Shown here: in pieces, positions 24,288 to 32,214 of the stretch | How the letters are laid out: each line of letters begins with the position of its first letter | Position numbering within the stretch: the stretch's first letter is position 1 | Assembly: GCA_934675205.1 (NCBI GenBank) | Contig: CAKUPQ010000004.1 | Span: 62,001 to 126,000 of the forward strand | DNA length: 64,000 nt | Direction: 5' to 3' | Origin: an uncultured Flavobacteriaceae bacterium | GTDB taxonomy: Bacteria > Bacteroidota > Bacteroidia > Flavobacteriales > Flavobacteriaceae | Translations under genes and position numbers: made by a program | Notes under the pieces: generated by a model | Seen by the model: only the letters and a program-made list of their open reading frames with translations | Database searches by the model: none | What the model was told of the DNA's origin: nothing

Positions 24288-24908
24288 TTAAACGCTCACC
24301 AACCCTTCCATAATTGCTTTTCTGACCATTCCGGCAATGTTTTTTACTTCCAGTTTTTGCATAATGCTTGTCCGGTGTGTTTCTACGGTTTTTTCTGAAA
24401 CACATAATTGCCCGGCGATTTCCTTGGTTGTTTTTTCCTGTACAATCAGTTGCAGGATTTCTTTTTCCCTTTCGGTCAGTTCTGTTTTGGTTTTGGAAGT
24501 TTGGGTCTCAAAAAACACTTGCTGTGTTTTGGGGCTGAAATATTTTTCGTTGTTCGTTACGGCTCTCAGTGCTTTTTCGATTTCCTCCCTGCCGTCTATT
24601 TTCAGTAAATAACCGTTAAAACCGGCATTTACAGACGATTTGATGGTTGTCGGATCGGAATGGCTCGTCAGGGCAATGATTTTCATTTCGGGCATCAGTT
24701 GCCTGATTTCCTGAATGATTTCCCTGCCGTCGTGCCTTCCAAAATGAATGTCGAGCAACAAAACATCAAAGTGTTCTTCTTCCAAAATATTTTTCAGTTC
24801 CATATAATTTAATGCACTTTGCGTTTTTTCCACAAATTCAAAAGTGGATAAAAGCACCTCCAAGCCATCTAATACCAAAAAGTGGTCATCTGCCAGTAAA
24901 ATTTTCAT
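24288..24908 (-). CDS. LuxR/NarL-type response regulator
   Basis: 206 residues. Receiver domain 1-120 with the acidic pocket ADD (6-8) and phospho-acceptor Asp53 (LLLDIHFG), Thr81 region ALTSH, and Lys103 (YLLKID). The C-terminal GerE/LuxR HTH spans about 140-202 (LTEREKEILQLIVQEKTTKEIAGQLCVSEKTVETHRTSIMQKL). It is first in an operon with the histidine kinase. Likely targets include the lipoprotein genes upstream, but this is only positional. Confidence 0.95.
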   Translation of the reverse strand: MKILLADDHFLVLDGLEVLLSTFEFVEKTQSALNYMELKNILEEEHFDVLLLDIHFGRHDGREIIQEIRQLMPEMKIIALTSHSDPTTIKSSVNAGFNGYLLKIDGREEIEKALRAVTNNEKYFSPKTQQVFFETQTSKTKTELTEREKEILQLIVQEKTTKEIAGQLCVSEKTVETHRTSIMQKLEVKNIAGMVRKAIMEGLVSV

Positions 24909-24983
24909 TTTAACTAATTTTAAAACTGTACAAGTGTAAAATTAGCTTTTTTGCTTTAACGAATGATAGGTTGATAGTAATTA

Positions 24984-25649
24984 TTATTTATACTTTTTAA
25001 GAATAATCTGATACGGATTATATTCATAAGCTACCAGTTCCAACTTAAAAACATCACTTTCAATATGTGTAACAAGTTGTTTTTCTGATAATATTCCAAT
25101 CATATCAAGCTGTGGAACAGGAAGCCGTATGTCGCCTTCCAATCGGTTAAACCCATAAACCTGATATGAATTTATCGGAATATCTTCTGTAAAATACATA
25201 TTTTGCTGACGGATCACTTTATTGTACAGCATTTTAAAACCTTTACATTCAATTTCCTGTTGTTGGATTTCGGGGTTGCGAATAAATTTTTTTTCGGATA
25301 TAGGCTCAAATGTAATCAGATAGTCTGATTTTGGTAAAATTTCATTTGTTTTTTCCGAAATCCAATCCACTTGTTGTGTTGTTACTGTTTTTTTTCCGTG
25401 TCCGTTATCGCCAAAAAAACGGTAATTCCCCAAAGTATCGGCTACCACAAAATCTATCATTTCGTCTTCGGGTACAAAAAGAATACTGCCCGTTTCGGGG
25501 TTGTGATACAGCCAAAACTCACCTTTTTCGCTTAGCGTTTCGTAGCGGTAAATCAATGCGTGGCTAAAAACGGTTTCGTCTTCTTTTGTTCCGCAAAAAA
25601 GCACGGAAAACAAAAGAAAAACCAACGTAATAAATGATTTTACTGACAT
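24984..25649 (-). CDS. exported hypothetical protein, 221 aa
   Basis: The N-terminus MSVKSFITLVFLLFSVLFCG is a signal sequence (possible lipobox VLFC). The rest is a beta-rich soluble domain; the segments LIYRYETLSEKGEFWLYHNPE and GFKMLYNKVIRQQNMYFTEDIP resemble GLPGLI/DUF4412-like proteins in style, but I do not recognise it firmly. Its start overlaps the end of the preceding lipoprotein gene by 10 bases, so translation is coupled. G+C is higher here than in most of the window. Confidence 0.7.
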   Translation of the reverse strand: MSVKSFITLVFLLFSVLFCGTKEDETVFSHALIYRYETLSEKGEFWLYHNPETGSILFVPEDEMIDFVVADTLGNYRFFGDNGHGKKTVTTQQVDWISEKTNEILPKSDYLITFEPISEKKFIRNPEIQQQEIECKGFKMLYNKVIRQQNMYFTEDIPINSYQVYGFNRLEGDIRLPVPQLDMIGILSEKQLVTHIESDVFKLELVAYEYNPYQIILKKYK

Positions 25650-26353
25650 TGTTTGATGATTTTTTCAGCTCCTTTTATGGCAAGCTCCAAGCCTTTTTCC
25701 TTGTCGTGTTTTCCCCAAGCTCCCACTTGTCCTCTTAACTGAAGCAAAACATTTCCGCAAACTACATACAAATCATTCGATTTTTGGTTGTAAACGGCAT
25801 AATCACCCAAATTTTTTATCTCAACATAAGCGTTTTGCTCCATATCGAGCAAAGTGTTTTGAAGCGTATTTTTTGCTCCTTCGCTCTCTTTTGCCAACGG
25901 ATTGTCCTTGTTTTGTTTTTCGTATTGTTCGTTTAAAGTTTTGGCATTTCTGGCAGTTTCCTCATCGCTTTGGTTGCGGTAGGTTTTCTTTACATAATCT
26001 GTCATCGTTTTTAGCTTACCGTCATTAAATGCATACGGATAGCTTTCTTTGATTTCGGAAAAAGTTTCTAAATTTTCCAGCCCCAAATGCATATTCACAC
26101 CGTTTTCTTTCCAACTTGCATTGTAATAAGTATATTTTCCCGAACCGCCTTTTTCTACCTTGGGAGTGGAAGTTCCGGCAAGTCCGGCTACAAAATCACT
26201 GTCAAAAAACGTGGCGTCTCCTTTGTAACTTTCCAGACACGAACAAGGGTTTGACGAGCCTGTTTCGTCCGAAGTCTGTTGGGCTTCATTCTTATTGTTT
26301 TGGCAAGCGATAATAGCTGCCATACATACTGTTATAAATAAGATTTTTTTCAT
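25640..26353 (-). CDS. lipoprotein, 237 aa
   Basis: SPII signal MKKILFITVCMAAIIAC with Cys17. After a polar linker with a CSC pair (SNPCSCLESYK), a soluble domain follows; late residues YVVCGNVLLQLRGQVGAWGK suggest a beta hairpin, and it ends in a helix KGAEKIIKQCQ. No named family recognised. It is co-translated with the exported protein downstream. Probably outer-membrane or periplasmic. Confidence 0.7.
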   Translation of the reverse strand: MKKILFITVCMAAIIACQNNKNEAQQTSDETGSSNPCSCLESYKGDATFFDSDFVAGLAGTSTPKVEKGGSGKYTYYNASWKENGVNMHLGLENLETFSEIKESYPYAFNDGKLKTMTDYVKKTYRNQSDEETARNAKTLNEQYEKQNKDNPLAKESEGAKNTLQNTLLDMEQNAYVEIKNLGDYAVYNQKSNDLYVVCGNVLLQLRGQVGAWGKHDKEKGLELAIKGAEKIIKQCQ

Positions 26354-26388
26354 TTTTTATGAGTTATGAGTTGCGAGTATTCCGTCAC

Positions 26389-26481
26389 TTCGATAGCGAA
26401 GCATATTGAGAAGTCCTTTTATTAAGTTCTCGATACAGTTTTATTCCATTACATTCCATAAAACCTACTCGAACTGATGGA
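26389..26481. repeat. dispersed repeat related to 5819-5880 and 31301-31483
   Basis: It begins GTCACTTCGATAGCGAAGC, contains AAGTTCTCGATACAG, and ends CTACTCGAACTGATGG. The same end motifs (ACTCGAACTGACG, GTTCTCGA) bound the 5819-5880 repeat. It occupies the gap between two lipoprotein genes. Confidence 0.55.
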
Positions 26482-26491
26482 ACTCAATAAT

Positions 26492-27274
26492 TTAAAGCTC
26501 TTCGTATTCAAAACGCAATATTGTACCTGCACCACTGTTATCCCAAGTTAAGAACGACTCCGTTACATAATTATCAGCGTTTAAAATATTTGTGTATTCT
26601 ACAGGAATACTTCCACCACTCTGGGTAGTTATTGTTTTTTCAAGTGGTTTAATTGAAATATAATGGTCTAAGTCAATTCCGAGACCAATAAAACGTAAAT
26701 AGAACGATATGGGATAATCTATATCATACAAAAAACCAAAACCATCATTTTTATAAGAGAACTCTTTGTCATAAACAGTTGTTTGGTCTGCATTGTTGAG
26801 CCGGACAATTCTCGTTAAATCTTTGGCACTGTTTAAAGTGAAAGAGTGAGTACTGTATTGGTCTGTGTAAGAATAGGTATTGGTTGTAGGATTATAACTT
26901 ACGTTATACGTATCGTTATTTCGTTTTAACCTTATAATCCTGTAGCCATTATATTCAAATTCACAAACAGATTGATTACTACCGGATATTAAAACCATTT
27001 TGCCTGGAAGACCATTGGCATTATAGGTAAAATGAATATCTATAATGCCTTGGTAGTTGATGGAACTAACCTGTTTGTTGTCATTATAAGAAAAAGTAGT
27101 GGAGGCTGCAAAAGTTTCTACTCCTTGCATATCTTTGGAAAAGAAATCTATTTTTTTCGGGTAAAATTTCGTTTCAACCACAGGTGTCGGGCTGTTGTCG
27201 TCATTTTTTGAACAGGACACCATCAGTAAGGTTGTCATCAGTAGTGATGAAATTATTGTTTTTATTGCTTTCAT
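26492..27274 (-). CDS. lipoprotein, DUF4595-like
   Basis: 260 residues starting MKAIKTIISSLLMTTLLMVSC (SPII, Cys21) followed by the flavobacterial linker SKNDDNSPTP. The body consists of repeated beta-hairpin units of the RHS/YD-like type (FSYNDNKQVSSINYQG, FTYNANGLPGKM, FEYNGYRIIRL, FSYKNDGFGF), as in DUF4595 proteins. It is probably exposed at the outer membrane. It stands upstream of the repeat at 26389 and 19 bases after a lipocalin-like gene on the same strand. Confidence 0.75.
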   Translation of the reverse strand: MKAIKTIISSLLMTTLLMVSCSKNDDNSPTPVVETKFYPKKIDFFSKDMQGVETFAASTTFSYNDNKQVSSINYQGIIDIHFTYNANGLPGKMVLISGSNQSVCEFEYNGYRIIRLKRNNDTYNVSYNPTTNTYSYTDQYSTHSFTLNSAKDLTRIVRLNNADQTTVYDKEFSYKNDGFGFLYDIDYPISFYLRFIGLGIDLDHYISIKPLEKTITTQSGGSIPVEYTNILNADNYVTESFLTWDNSGAGTILRFEYEEL

Positions 27275-27293
27275 TTTTTTATGTGTTTGGTTA

Positions 27294-27743
27294 TTAAATA
27301 CGTTTGTAAACGGCTCCCCTATGCTCGGTGGTCAGCCGTATGATTAGTTGCGTTTCAGAGACTTCAAAATCGGGATGGGTCAATTCGTTTTCAGAAGTTC
27401 CGTCAAGGCTTTCAAAGTGAAAAATTAGCGAGTTGCCCACGATACGGTAAGTAACCGTGTTGTCTAAATGGTAAAAATATTCGGCACAATCTCCTGCGTG
27501 TTTTGCATAAGAAAACCACTCCATAGAGTTGTCTGCAAAAAATTCCATAATGTTCAATTCTGTACATTCATCGGAAGCGTCATTTCCATCGAGGTCGTAG
27601 ATTTTTTCGAGTTGCCATTTGCCCACGATAAGCTCGTTGGTTGTTTTGTCTGTATTCTCTGTTTTGTCATCGTCCTTATCACAGGAAAATAACGAAAATG
27701 CTATGAACAGCATTAGACTTATTTTAAAAAATTTAAGATTCAT
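27294..27743 (-). CDS. lipocalin-like lipoprotein
   Basis: 149 residues from MNLKFFKISLMLFIAFSLFSC (SPII, Cys21). An upstream ATG 14 codons earlier would precede the signal with polar residues and is rejected. The mature part starts with an acidic linker and then NELIVGKWQLEKIYDLDG, the GxW motif of lipocalin-like domains (Lipocalin_4/5), followed by eight beta-strand-like stretches. A small-molecule or lipid-binding role is possible. It is probably co-transcribed with the DUF4595-like gene. Confidence 0.8.
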   Translation of the reverse strand: MNLKFFKISLMLFIAFSLFSCDKDDDKTENTDKTTNELIVGKWQLEKIYDLDGNDASDECTELNIMEFFADNSMEWFSYAKHAGDCAEYFYHLDNTVTYRIVGNSLIFHFESLDGTSENELTHPDFEVSETQLIIRLTTEHRGAVYKRI

Positions 27744-27840
27744 ATCTCTTACTATATTATTGGTTAAAGTGTTGAAAATAAGCACACGACAAAAGGCATA
27801 ACAATCATCGTGTACCTCAAACTAAATAAATATGAAAAAA

Positions 27841-27987
27841 CTAATCTTTAACTATTTTCAGGGTTTTTACGCCTTTTTGGGTTCTGATTTTCACGACATA
27901 CAGGGCTTGGGATAAATCCTGTATGTTGATGTTTATCTCGTTGTTGCTAAAATTATTTTGATACGTTAATAAAACAGCTTCCGAATG
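27841..27987 (-). pseudogene. orphan fragment of a T9SS type A C-terminal sorting domain
   Basis: The minus-strand frame reads SEAVLLTYQNNFSNNE, then ININIQDLSQALYVVKIR, then TQKGVKTLKIVKD and TAG. This is the last two-thirds of a Por/T9SS type A sorting domain. There is no start codon and no passenger; a stop lies just before it in frame. Its 5' end overlaps the 3' end of the neighbouring lipoprotein gene (stop at 27966) in another frame. It appears to be a remnant of a secreted-protein gene lost by recombination or frameshift. Confidence 0.7.
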
Positions 27988-28577
27988 TCATTGTTCATTT
28001 CCGAAAAAACGGGGTTTTGAGCCACTAACATTCCGTTTATGGGTTTCCAGCCGGCAATGTTTTCCATATCACTGAAAAAGCCTCCGAGAGCATTGATTTC
28101 TATGCGGATTTCTTTTTCTTTAAAGCTGATAATACTTGCTTTTCCGTCAAAACACATTGGAGCTTTTATTTGTTTCCCCGAAAGGGTGTCGTTGACGTAT
28201 ATGCTCATCAAAGCGGTATTTTCATTTTCCTGCGGAGCAAGTGTGAAATTTCCCGAATAAGGTTTTTCCTTATAGATATTTATTCCGCCAAAACTGATGT
28301 TGATTTCCTCTTTGTCCTTCAGAAACTGCACGACCAATGTGCCTTCATAAACAAATACCTTACACTCAAAATCAGTTCTCGACAAAAGTTCGTTATTGTC
28401 ATAACTGAACTCTACGAGGTTGGTGCTTTGAGTTTTTGGCACATTATCGACCGCTTTGTAAGAAACGGTTTCCTGTGTAGGTTTGCTCACAAGGTCATTG
28501 CTTTTGTCTGCCTGAATGTTTTCATTTTTTGAATGACAGGCAACAAAAAACAAGGATATTGCCATAATGAATCTCAT
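27966..28577 (-). CDS. lipoprotein, 203 aa
   Basis: A short SPII signal MRFIMAISLFFVAC (Cys14). The mature part is polar; a beta-rich domain follows (FSYDNNELLSRTDFECKVFVYEG, INISFGGINIYKE, IRIEINALGGFFSDM). The family is not recognised. The stop is 2 bases inside the frame of an orphan T9SS domain, so this 3' end may itself be a rearrangement junction. It lies 2 bases after the DUF4412 gene, so it is in the same operon. Confidence 0.65.
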   Translation of the reverse strand: MRFIMAISLFFVACHSKNENIQADKSNDLVSKPTQETVSYKAVDNVPKTQSTNLVEFSYDNNELLSRTDFECKVFVYEGTLVVQFLKDKEEINISFGGINIYKEKPYSGNFTLAPQENENTALMSIYVNDTLSGKQIKAPMCFDGKASIISFKEKEIRIEINALGGFFSDMENIAGWKPINGMLVAQNPVFSEMNNDIRKLFY

Positions 28578-28579
28578 AA

Positions 28580-29461
28580 TTATTGCTTTTTGTATTGAGA
28601 AGAAACCAACTTTTTGTTGGTTTTCGTTATCTCTTTAACCGTCATCTGCGTAACCGAGCCGTTCGATTTGTCCTTGGCTTTCATCTCAATCAGAAAGCCG
28701 CTTTCGCTTGGGTCAATGCTCGGAACTTTTTGGTTGGAAGATTTGGACACCGACAAAAAAGCCTTTGAAAAATCGGGTATTTTAAGGTTTACATCTTTGG
28801 TAAACCAAAATTCGCCCTCCAGATTCTCGGAAGCCATCACGTATTTCTGACAGTTGTAACCGCTTATTTTTTTGGTTTCCCCTGTTTTCTTGAACGTAAA
28901 ATCGGTGTCGTCATCAGAAGCATTGTCAAAAATAGCCCCAAACATACTGAACGGCATTGCCTGTACGCTTTTTTCCTTTTGGAAAAACATCACCATAGCC
29001 TCCCGCTCCATATCATACACTATAAATGTGTTGGTATCATAACCGGCTTCTATCCCGAAAACCTTGTCGTTTGTCCCAAGCCAATAGGTCATTTCGTTTG
29101 TTTGGTTAGAAGAGGCATCCTTCATTACATAGGTTACTTTCTGATTAAACTCATACGATTCTGATAATTTAATATCACTAGAAGCATTCATTAACGAACT
29201 TAAATCTAAAGAGGGTTCGTTTTTATCTTCTTTTGTATTTGCTTTTTTAGTCTTTTTATTTTCTTTAATAGCATTTTCTGGAGCATCAACAGTTTTATCA
29301 ACAGCCTTGTCTACTCGTTGCTCTATTTTTTGTTCCACTCTTTTTTGGGCTCTGTCTTCTGCTCTTTTTTGAAGTTTATCTAAAAGTTGTGCTTCGCAGT
29401 TTGGAGCAAATAAAAAGGAGGAAATCAAAACTAAAAAGAAGCCTACACTACACTTTTTCAT
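28580..29461 (-). CDS. DUF4412 domain exported protein
   Basis: 293 residues. The signal peptide is MKKCSVGFFLVLISSFLFAP followed by a charged coiled region (LLDKLQKRAEDRAQKRVEQK; residues about 27-75), then a DUF4412-type beta domain (GYNCQKYVMASENLEGEFWFTKDV). In relatives the domain follows conversion or storage of a bound species, with no function established. It is likely periplasmic or outer-membrane-associated. It is in the same direction as the surrounding lipoprotein genes and probably co-transcribed with the next one. Confidence 0.8.
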   Translation of the reverse strand: MKKCSVGFFLVLISSFLFAPNCEAQLLDKLQKRAEDRAQKRVEQKIEQRVDKAVDKTVDAPENAIKENKKTKKANTKEDKNEPSLDLSSLMNASSDIKLSESYEFNQKVTYVMKDASSNQTNEMTYWLGTNDKVFGIEAGYDTNTFIVYDMEREAMVMFFQKEKSVQAMPFSMFGAIFDNASDDDTDFTFKKTGETKKISGYNCQKYVMASENLEGEFWFTKDVNLKIPDFSKAFLSVSKSSNQKVPSIDPSESGFLIEMKAKDKSNGSVTQMTVKEITKTNKKLVSSQYKKQ

Positions 29462-29472
29462 AATTAGTTGGT

Positions 29473-30051
29473 TTAATCAATTATAAGTCTCTTAATATCA
29501 AGAATACCATTCATCTGAACAATTGGAGCATCTTCATCCAATCCATCATAATTAGCTTGTTTAAATGATCCGGAAAAGTTAAGTTTATAACTTGCTCCAC
29601 CTACACCTACTCCTTGAACTCCATAAGTTTGCAAATTACTAACGGAGCAACTTCCAGAGATACTAGAAAAACTATAATCTTGTCCGTCTTTTTTAAATGT
29701 AAAAATCAAGGTAGATCCTCCTGAATCTACATCATATTCATCATTCAATTGTGATGTAGACTGTCCGTTCATTAGAACAACAGCTCCTCCTGCATTAAAG
29801 CCAGAAGCAACCGATCCCAAAGAAATATTTAAAACTTTAGTTCCTTGATAATCAAAATACATTCCCGAAAAATCTTCGTTTGCTACCGTACCTTCTAGTT
29901 CCGTTCCTGATAGAATTCCTGATGTTATAGAAATATCATACGTATGATCACCTCCAACAGGGTTATTACCACCTGAATTATCATCACTTGAACAAGATGA
30001 TAAAAATGCTATTGCTATAAATAGCGTGATTATAGATTTAAAATTTTTCAT
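29473..30051 (-). CDS. lipoprotein, paralogue of 30064-30636
   Basis: 192 residues starting MKNFKSIITLFIAIAFLSSC (SPII, Cys20), then the acidic/Gly linker SSDDNSGGNNP. The C-terminal half shares with its neighbour the pattern YSFSSISGSC... then SYKLNFSGSFKQ, which aligns with YTLESVSGNC and STFKIGFSGTFRN. A single conserved Cys stands in both. Beta-rich, outer-membrane type; no named family recognised. Confidence 0.75.
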   Translation of the reverse strand: MKNFKSIITLFIAIAFLSSCSSDDNSGGNNPVGGDHTYDISITSGILSGTELEGTVANEDFSGMYFDYQGTKVLNISLGSVASGFNAGGAVVLMNGQSTSQLNDEYDVDSGGSTLIFTFKKDGQDYSFSSISGSCSVSNLQTYGVQGVGVGGASYKLNFSGSFKQANYDGLDEDAPIVQMNGILDIKRLIID

Positions 30052-30063
30052 AGTTTTTTTGTT

Positions 30064-30636
30064 TTAGTTATTATACATTTCTATTTCTCCTTGTGTAATC
30101 TCAAATACTTGCTGATGGTCGAATATATTTCTGAAAGTTCCAGAAAACCCTATCTTAAAAGTCGATTTTCCCGAATCAAGAGCTCCGAAAGGAAATGTTT
30201 CTACAAAATGAGAAACACAATTTCCAGAAACGCTCTCAAGCGTATAATTTTGACCTTGATAGCTAAAATTCACAAATACTACGGATGTATCTTGATTAGT
30301 GAGTTCGTTTAAAGCAAGCGGTTGAATAACATCATCTAAATAAACAAAATTGACACGAATTCCCGGATTTCTGTTATTTAGAAAGACAGAAACCATTACA
30401 TAGTCGTTTTCAGGCTCAAAATAGGACATACCACCACCATGCTCATCAAAAGGTATTTCTGTAGTAAACACTTCGTTATCAATTCCATTTCCAGAAACGG
30501 TATATGTATAACGATGTGTTGGATTTGGATCTGTTGGGTCTTCCGGATTTCCTCCAGAGTTGCTATCATCGCTTGAGCAACTAGTAAATAAAAGAGTAAA
30601 GAATAATATCCCGATTGTTGTTTTAATATTTTTCAT
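30064..30636 (-). CDS. lipoprotein, paralogue of 29473-30051
   Basis: 190 residues from MKNIKTTIGILFFTLLFTSC (SPII). An ATG three codons upstream is possible. A Pro/Asn-rich linker (NPEDPTDPNPTHR) precedes a beta domain. The block YTLESVSGNCVSHF and STFKIGFSGTFRN match the next gene, so the two arose by tandem duplication and diverged. It is 12 bases from its paralogue and 14 bases after the OMP gene, so it is in one operon. Confidence 0.75.
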   Translation of the reverse strand: MKNIKTTIGILFFTLLFTSCSSDDSNSGGNPEDPTDPNPTHRYTYTVSGNGIDNEVFTTEIPFDEHGGGMSYFEPENDYVMVSVFLNNRNPGIRVNFVYLDDVIQPLALNELTNQDTSVVFVNFSYQGQNYTLESVSGNCVSHFVETFPFGALDSGKSTFKIGFSGTFRNIFDHQQVFEITQGEIEMYNN

Positions 30637-30650
30637 AATTTTCATTTTAA

Positions 30651-31157
30651 TTAAAGATTAAATTTTACTCCTGCCAATAATACAAGCTGATCATAATCAC
30701 TTAAAACATATTTCAGTTCTGCAAACGGTGTCCAACTTTTTCCTAAATTAAAGTTTGTTCCTGCACCCAGATTAAAACCTACTTTCCCTTCACTTGACGA
30801 AGCTCCTCCAAAACCAAAGCCCAAGTCTTCTACTTTTACTTTTACACTAGTATAATTAATACCTGCCAAACCATACACTCCAAAAGAATCATCATTTACA
30901 AAATAATAATTTGCATTTGCGTTCAACTCAAAAATTGTCGTTTTTACTATACTGCTTTCTTCTTTAGGCAGATAATAGGTGAAGTTTGGGGCAATAGTAA
31001 GATTCTCCATAATCGGAAATTCAGCATTAACACCAAAACCTATCGTTTTGATTTCAGACCCATACCCTAAAAACCCACCTATTCGAGTATCTTCTTGAGC
31101 ATTTGCTGATAAAAAAGAAAATGCAATAAAACATGCGGTTGTAATAATTTTTTTCAT
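30651..31157 (-). CDS. small outer-membrane beta-barrel protein
   Basis: 168 residues. The signal peptide is MKKIITTACFIAFSFLSANAQ. The mature 147 residues alternate in hydrophobicity as an eight-stranded barrel, ending ..LLAGVKFNL with a terminal-aromatic signature two residues from the end. It belongs to the general OmpW/OmpA-barrel (porin family) group. It heads the operon with the two paralogous lipoproteins. Confidence 0.85.
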   Translation of the reverse strand: MKKIITTACFIAFSFLSANAQEDTRIGGFLGYGSEIKTIGFGVNAEFPIMENLTIAPNFTYYLPKEESSIVKTTIFELNANANYYFVNDDSFGVYGLAGINYTSVKVKVEDLGFGFGGASSSEGKVGFNLGAGTNFNLGKSWTPFAELKYVLSDYDQLVLLAGVKFNL

Positions 31158-31300
31158 CTTTTTAAATGTTTATAATTGTATAGGGCAAAGATTAAATAGA
31201 AAGTCTTTGGTTTTATAGGGGGATTTATTGAAATTTTCTTTAAGGGTTTTCCCTGAATGTTATTTTTAAAAACTTTAAGAAATGAACTATTATAATGATA
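31158..31300. other. intergenic spacer, no gene seen
   Basis: AT-rich sequence upstream of the outer-membrane protein gene. A CAAAGATTA near 31186 is close to but not a perfect -7 box for the minus strand. Nothing else recognised before the hairpin element starting at 31301. Confidence 0.4.
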
Positions 31301-31492
31301 ACCCATTGGGTGAAATTAAAAATAGATTGATTTTTTCCGTCAGTTCGAGTGATTTTTCGTAGTGAAACGAAGAAAAATTGTATCGAGAACTAAATAAAAA
31401 TACTTCTCGACACAAAATTCCCTTCACTTCGTTACAGAAATTTCACTCGAAGTGACGATTTGAAGTAATTTCACCCAACGGGTATAATGATA
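31291..31492. mobile_element. MITE-like long-hairpin element with 10-bp flanking direct repeats
   Basis: The element 31301-31483 has 18-bp terminal inverted repeats (ACCCATTGGGTGAAATTA against TAATTTCACCCAACGGGT, 17 of 18 paired) and inside them further complementary arms (for example CGTCAGTTCGAGTGA 31342-31356 region against TCACTCGAAGTGACG 31443-31457), so nearly the whole 183 bp can fold as one hairpin. TATAATGATA occurs immediately left (31291-31300) and right (31483-31492), as a target duplication would. It has no coding capacity. Confidence 0.7.
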
Positions 31493-31551
31493 CGTAAAAT
31501 CTAATTTCTGTTTTGAATAGATGAAGATGAGATTTTTGTTGAAGTAATATT

Positions 31552-31559
31552 TACCTTTG
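31552..31559 (+). promoter_or_regulatory. -7 element TACCTTTG upstream of GNAT gene
   Basis: Perfect TAnnTTTG match 64 bases before the GNAT start; no good -33 at the usual spacing. Confidence 0.4.
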
Positions 31560-31622
31560 TATTTTCTGCTAGAATACTGAACAAATAGCAATATATCATT
31601 GGTAAACGAGTCTATAAATTAA

Positions 31623-32192
31623 ATGAAAATCCGTAAAGCAAATCTAGAAGATTCAGAATCTATCGTACCATACTTATTATTAGCGATGGAAGACATTGCG
31701 TATGAGTTTATCGGAGAAAAATCGTACGAAAAAGCAACTCGTTTTTTATATGCGATGGTTTCGCAAAAAGGAAATCAATATTCATACGAAAACTGTTGGA
31801 TTGTAGAAAATGAAGACGGAATTGTTGGAACAGCTTGTGTGTATGACGGAGGAAAATTACACAAATTACGAATTCCTATTGCAAATTACATCCAAGAACA
31901 TTTCGGAAAAGATTTTAATCCGGAAGATGAAACGCAACCGGGAGAAATTTATATTGATTGTGTTGGGATAAATTCGAATCAGCAAGGAAAAGGAATCGGT
32001 TCGCAACTATTTGAATTTTTGATTGATGAATATGTAGTCAAGCAGAAAAAGACGCTAGGTTTATTAGTCGATTATGACAACCCAAAAGCTGAAAAATTAT
32101 ACCTAAAGTTAGGTTTTAAAATCGTCGGAGAAAAAACTTTGGTCGGAAAGACTTTAAAACATATGCAGTATATTTGTCCTACTAATTTCTAA
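31623..32192 (+). CDS. GNAT family N-acetyltransferase
   Basis: 189 residues. The acetyl-CoA-binding motif A is in YIDCVGINSNQQGKGIGSQL (Q/R-x-x-G-x-G as QQGKGIG, about 129-135), followed by the motif-B stretch LGLLVDYDNPKAEKLYLKLGF. The acceptor is unknown. The start MKIRKANLEDSESIV is typical of the family. The gene ends 22 bases before an aminotransferase gene in the same direction, so they may be co-transcribed. The MITE-like element lies just upstream. Confidence 0.88.
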   Translation: MKIRKANLEDSESIVPYLLLAMEDIAYEFIGEKSYEKATRFLYAMVSQKGNQYSYENCWIVENEDGIVGTACVYDGGKLHKLRIPIANYIQEHFGKDFNPEDETQPGEIYIDCVGINSNQQGKGIGSQLFEFLIDEYVVKQKKTLGLLVDYDNPKAEKLYLKLGFKIVGEKTLVGKTLKHMQYICPTNF

Positions 32193-32214
32193 ATTAAAAA
32201 TTTGTAATTCTAAA

